Program-made: the position numbers and the translations under genes
Shown here: piece after piece, positions 12,725 through 12,851 of the stretch
How positions within the stretch are numbered: position 1 is the stretch's first letter
Layout of the letters: every line of letters begins with the position of its first letter
Source: an uncultured Lachnospiraceae bacterium
GTDB taxonomy: Bacteria > Bacillota > Clostridia > Lachnospirales > Lachnospiraceae
Length of the DNA stretch: 12,851 bases
Assembly (NCBI GenBank): GCA_910577275.1
Contig: CAJTMW010000041.1
Span: forward strand, 1 to 12,851
Direction of reading: 5' to 3'
The notes under the pieces: generated by a model
Database searches by the model: none
Told to the model about the DNA's origin: nothing
Seen by the model: the letters and a program-made list of their open reading frames with translations, nothing else

Positions 12725-12851
12725 CTCCTTCAACACTTCCGGCCTGCACTCCAATAACGCGGAGGCAGCCACAACCCGGGAGCGTTGTATATCTTGAGTC
12801 TGCAAATAAAAAGTCAAGCATAAATTTGTGAACTTTGAAAAATTTATACAG
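12725..12851. other. Intergenic tail without a supported gene
   Basis: I see no coding frame, tRNA or good terminator. An 8-bp inverted repeat, ATAAATTT (12820-12827) / AAATTTAT (12840-12847), lies at the very end and could belong to the control region of a gene outside the window. With the repeats at 12594-12724 this makes 258 bp without a gene. Confidence 0.5.

Noticed and set aside
12725..12851. Possible promoter for a gene beyond the window
   Set aside because: TTGAGT/TTGACT-like strings occur, but no spacing gives a credible -10, and the window ends before any gene could be seen.

Overview
The window reads as a moderate-GC, low-to-mid complexity Firmicutes chromosome. It most resembles an anaerobic Clostridia of the Lachnospiraceae type: strong AGGAGG ribosome sites, a Bce-type peptide-antibiotic module whose sensor kinase has two closely spaced membrane helices, a diiron flavoprotein (an oxygen/NO defence enzyme of strict anaerobes), and tRNAs without an encoded CCA. 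The family assignment is an inference from gene style; no species can be named. Nine of the ten larger protein genes, and the one small gene, lie on the minus strand. Only the flavodiiron gene at the right end is on the plus strand.

Reading leftward along the minus strand, region by region. (1) 12594-10854 holds the flavodiiron gene's promoter, a 57-nt hairpin and a 72-bp tandem repeat array that forms the long leader of a pyridoxal/pyridoxamine kinase gene. (2) 10853-7669 holds pyridoxal kinase, cardiolipin synthase, an unrecognised 128-aa gene and a previously easy-to-miss 47-aa Asn/Gln-rich gene, closed by a good Rho-independent terminator. (3) 7631-2870 is a complete Bce-type module: response regulator and histidine kinase (ATGA overlap), then an intergenic promoter with a TGTAA-N2-TTACA operator, then ABC ATPase and FtsX-type permease. 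(4) 2730-276 is a housekeeping operon: THUMP-domain RNA methyltransferase, XTP/dITP diphosphatase and a YfcE-type phosphodiesterase (ATGA overlap). (5) 252-1 is a tRNA operon (Pro-TGG, then Gly-TCC cut by the window edge) behind a perfect-consensus promoter.

How the parts work together: in the Bce module the permease is expected to sense a peptide antibiotic and signal through the two-membrane-helix kinase to the regulator, which would bind the palindrome upstream of the transporter promoter and raise transporter levels. The other genes are housekeeping (cofactor salvage, cardiolipin synthesis, nucleotide-pool cleaning, rRNA modification) and need not be functionally linked.

I see no clearly new multi-gene system. 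The most unusual signals are non-coding or very small: the 72-bp repeat array whose internal hairpin is kept by matched changes in both arms; four exact-period 40-bp repeats that copy the last codons and stop codon of the flavodiiron gene into the downstream spacer; a near-perfect 23-bp AT palindrome (Rex-like half-sites but odd spacing) upstream of the flavodiiron promoter; and the Asn/Gln-rich 47-aa gene whose terminator sits directly before the response regulator, with no visible promoter in between.
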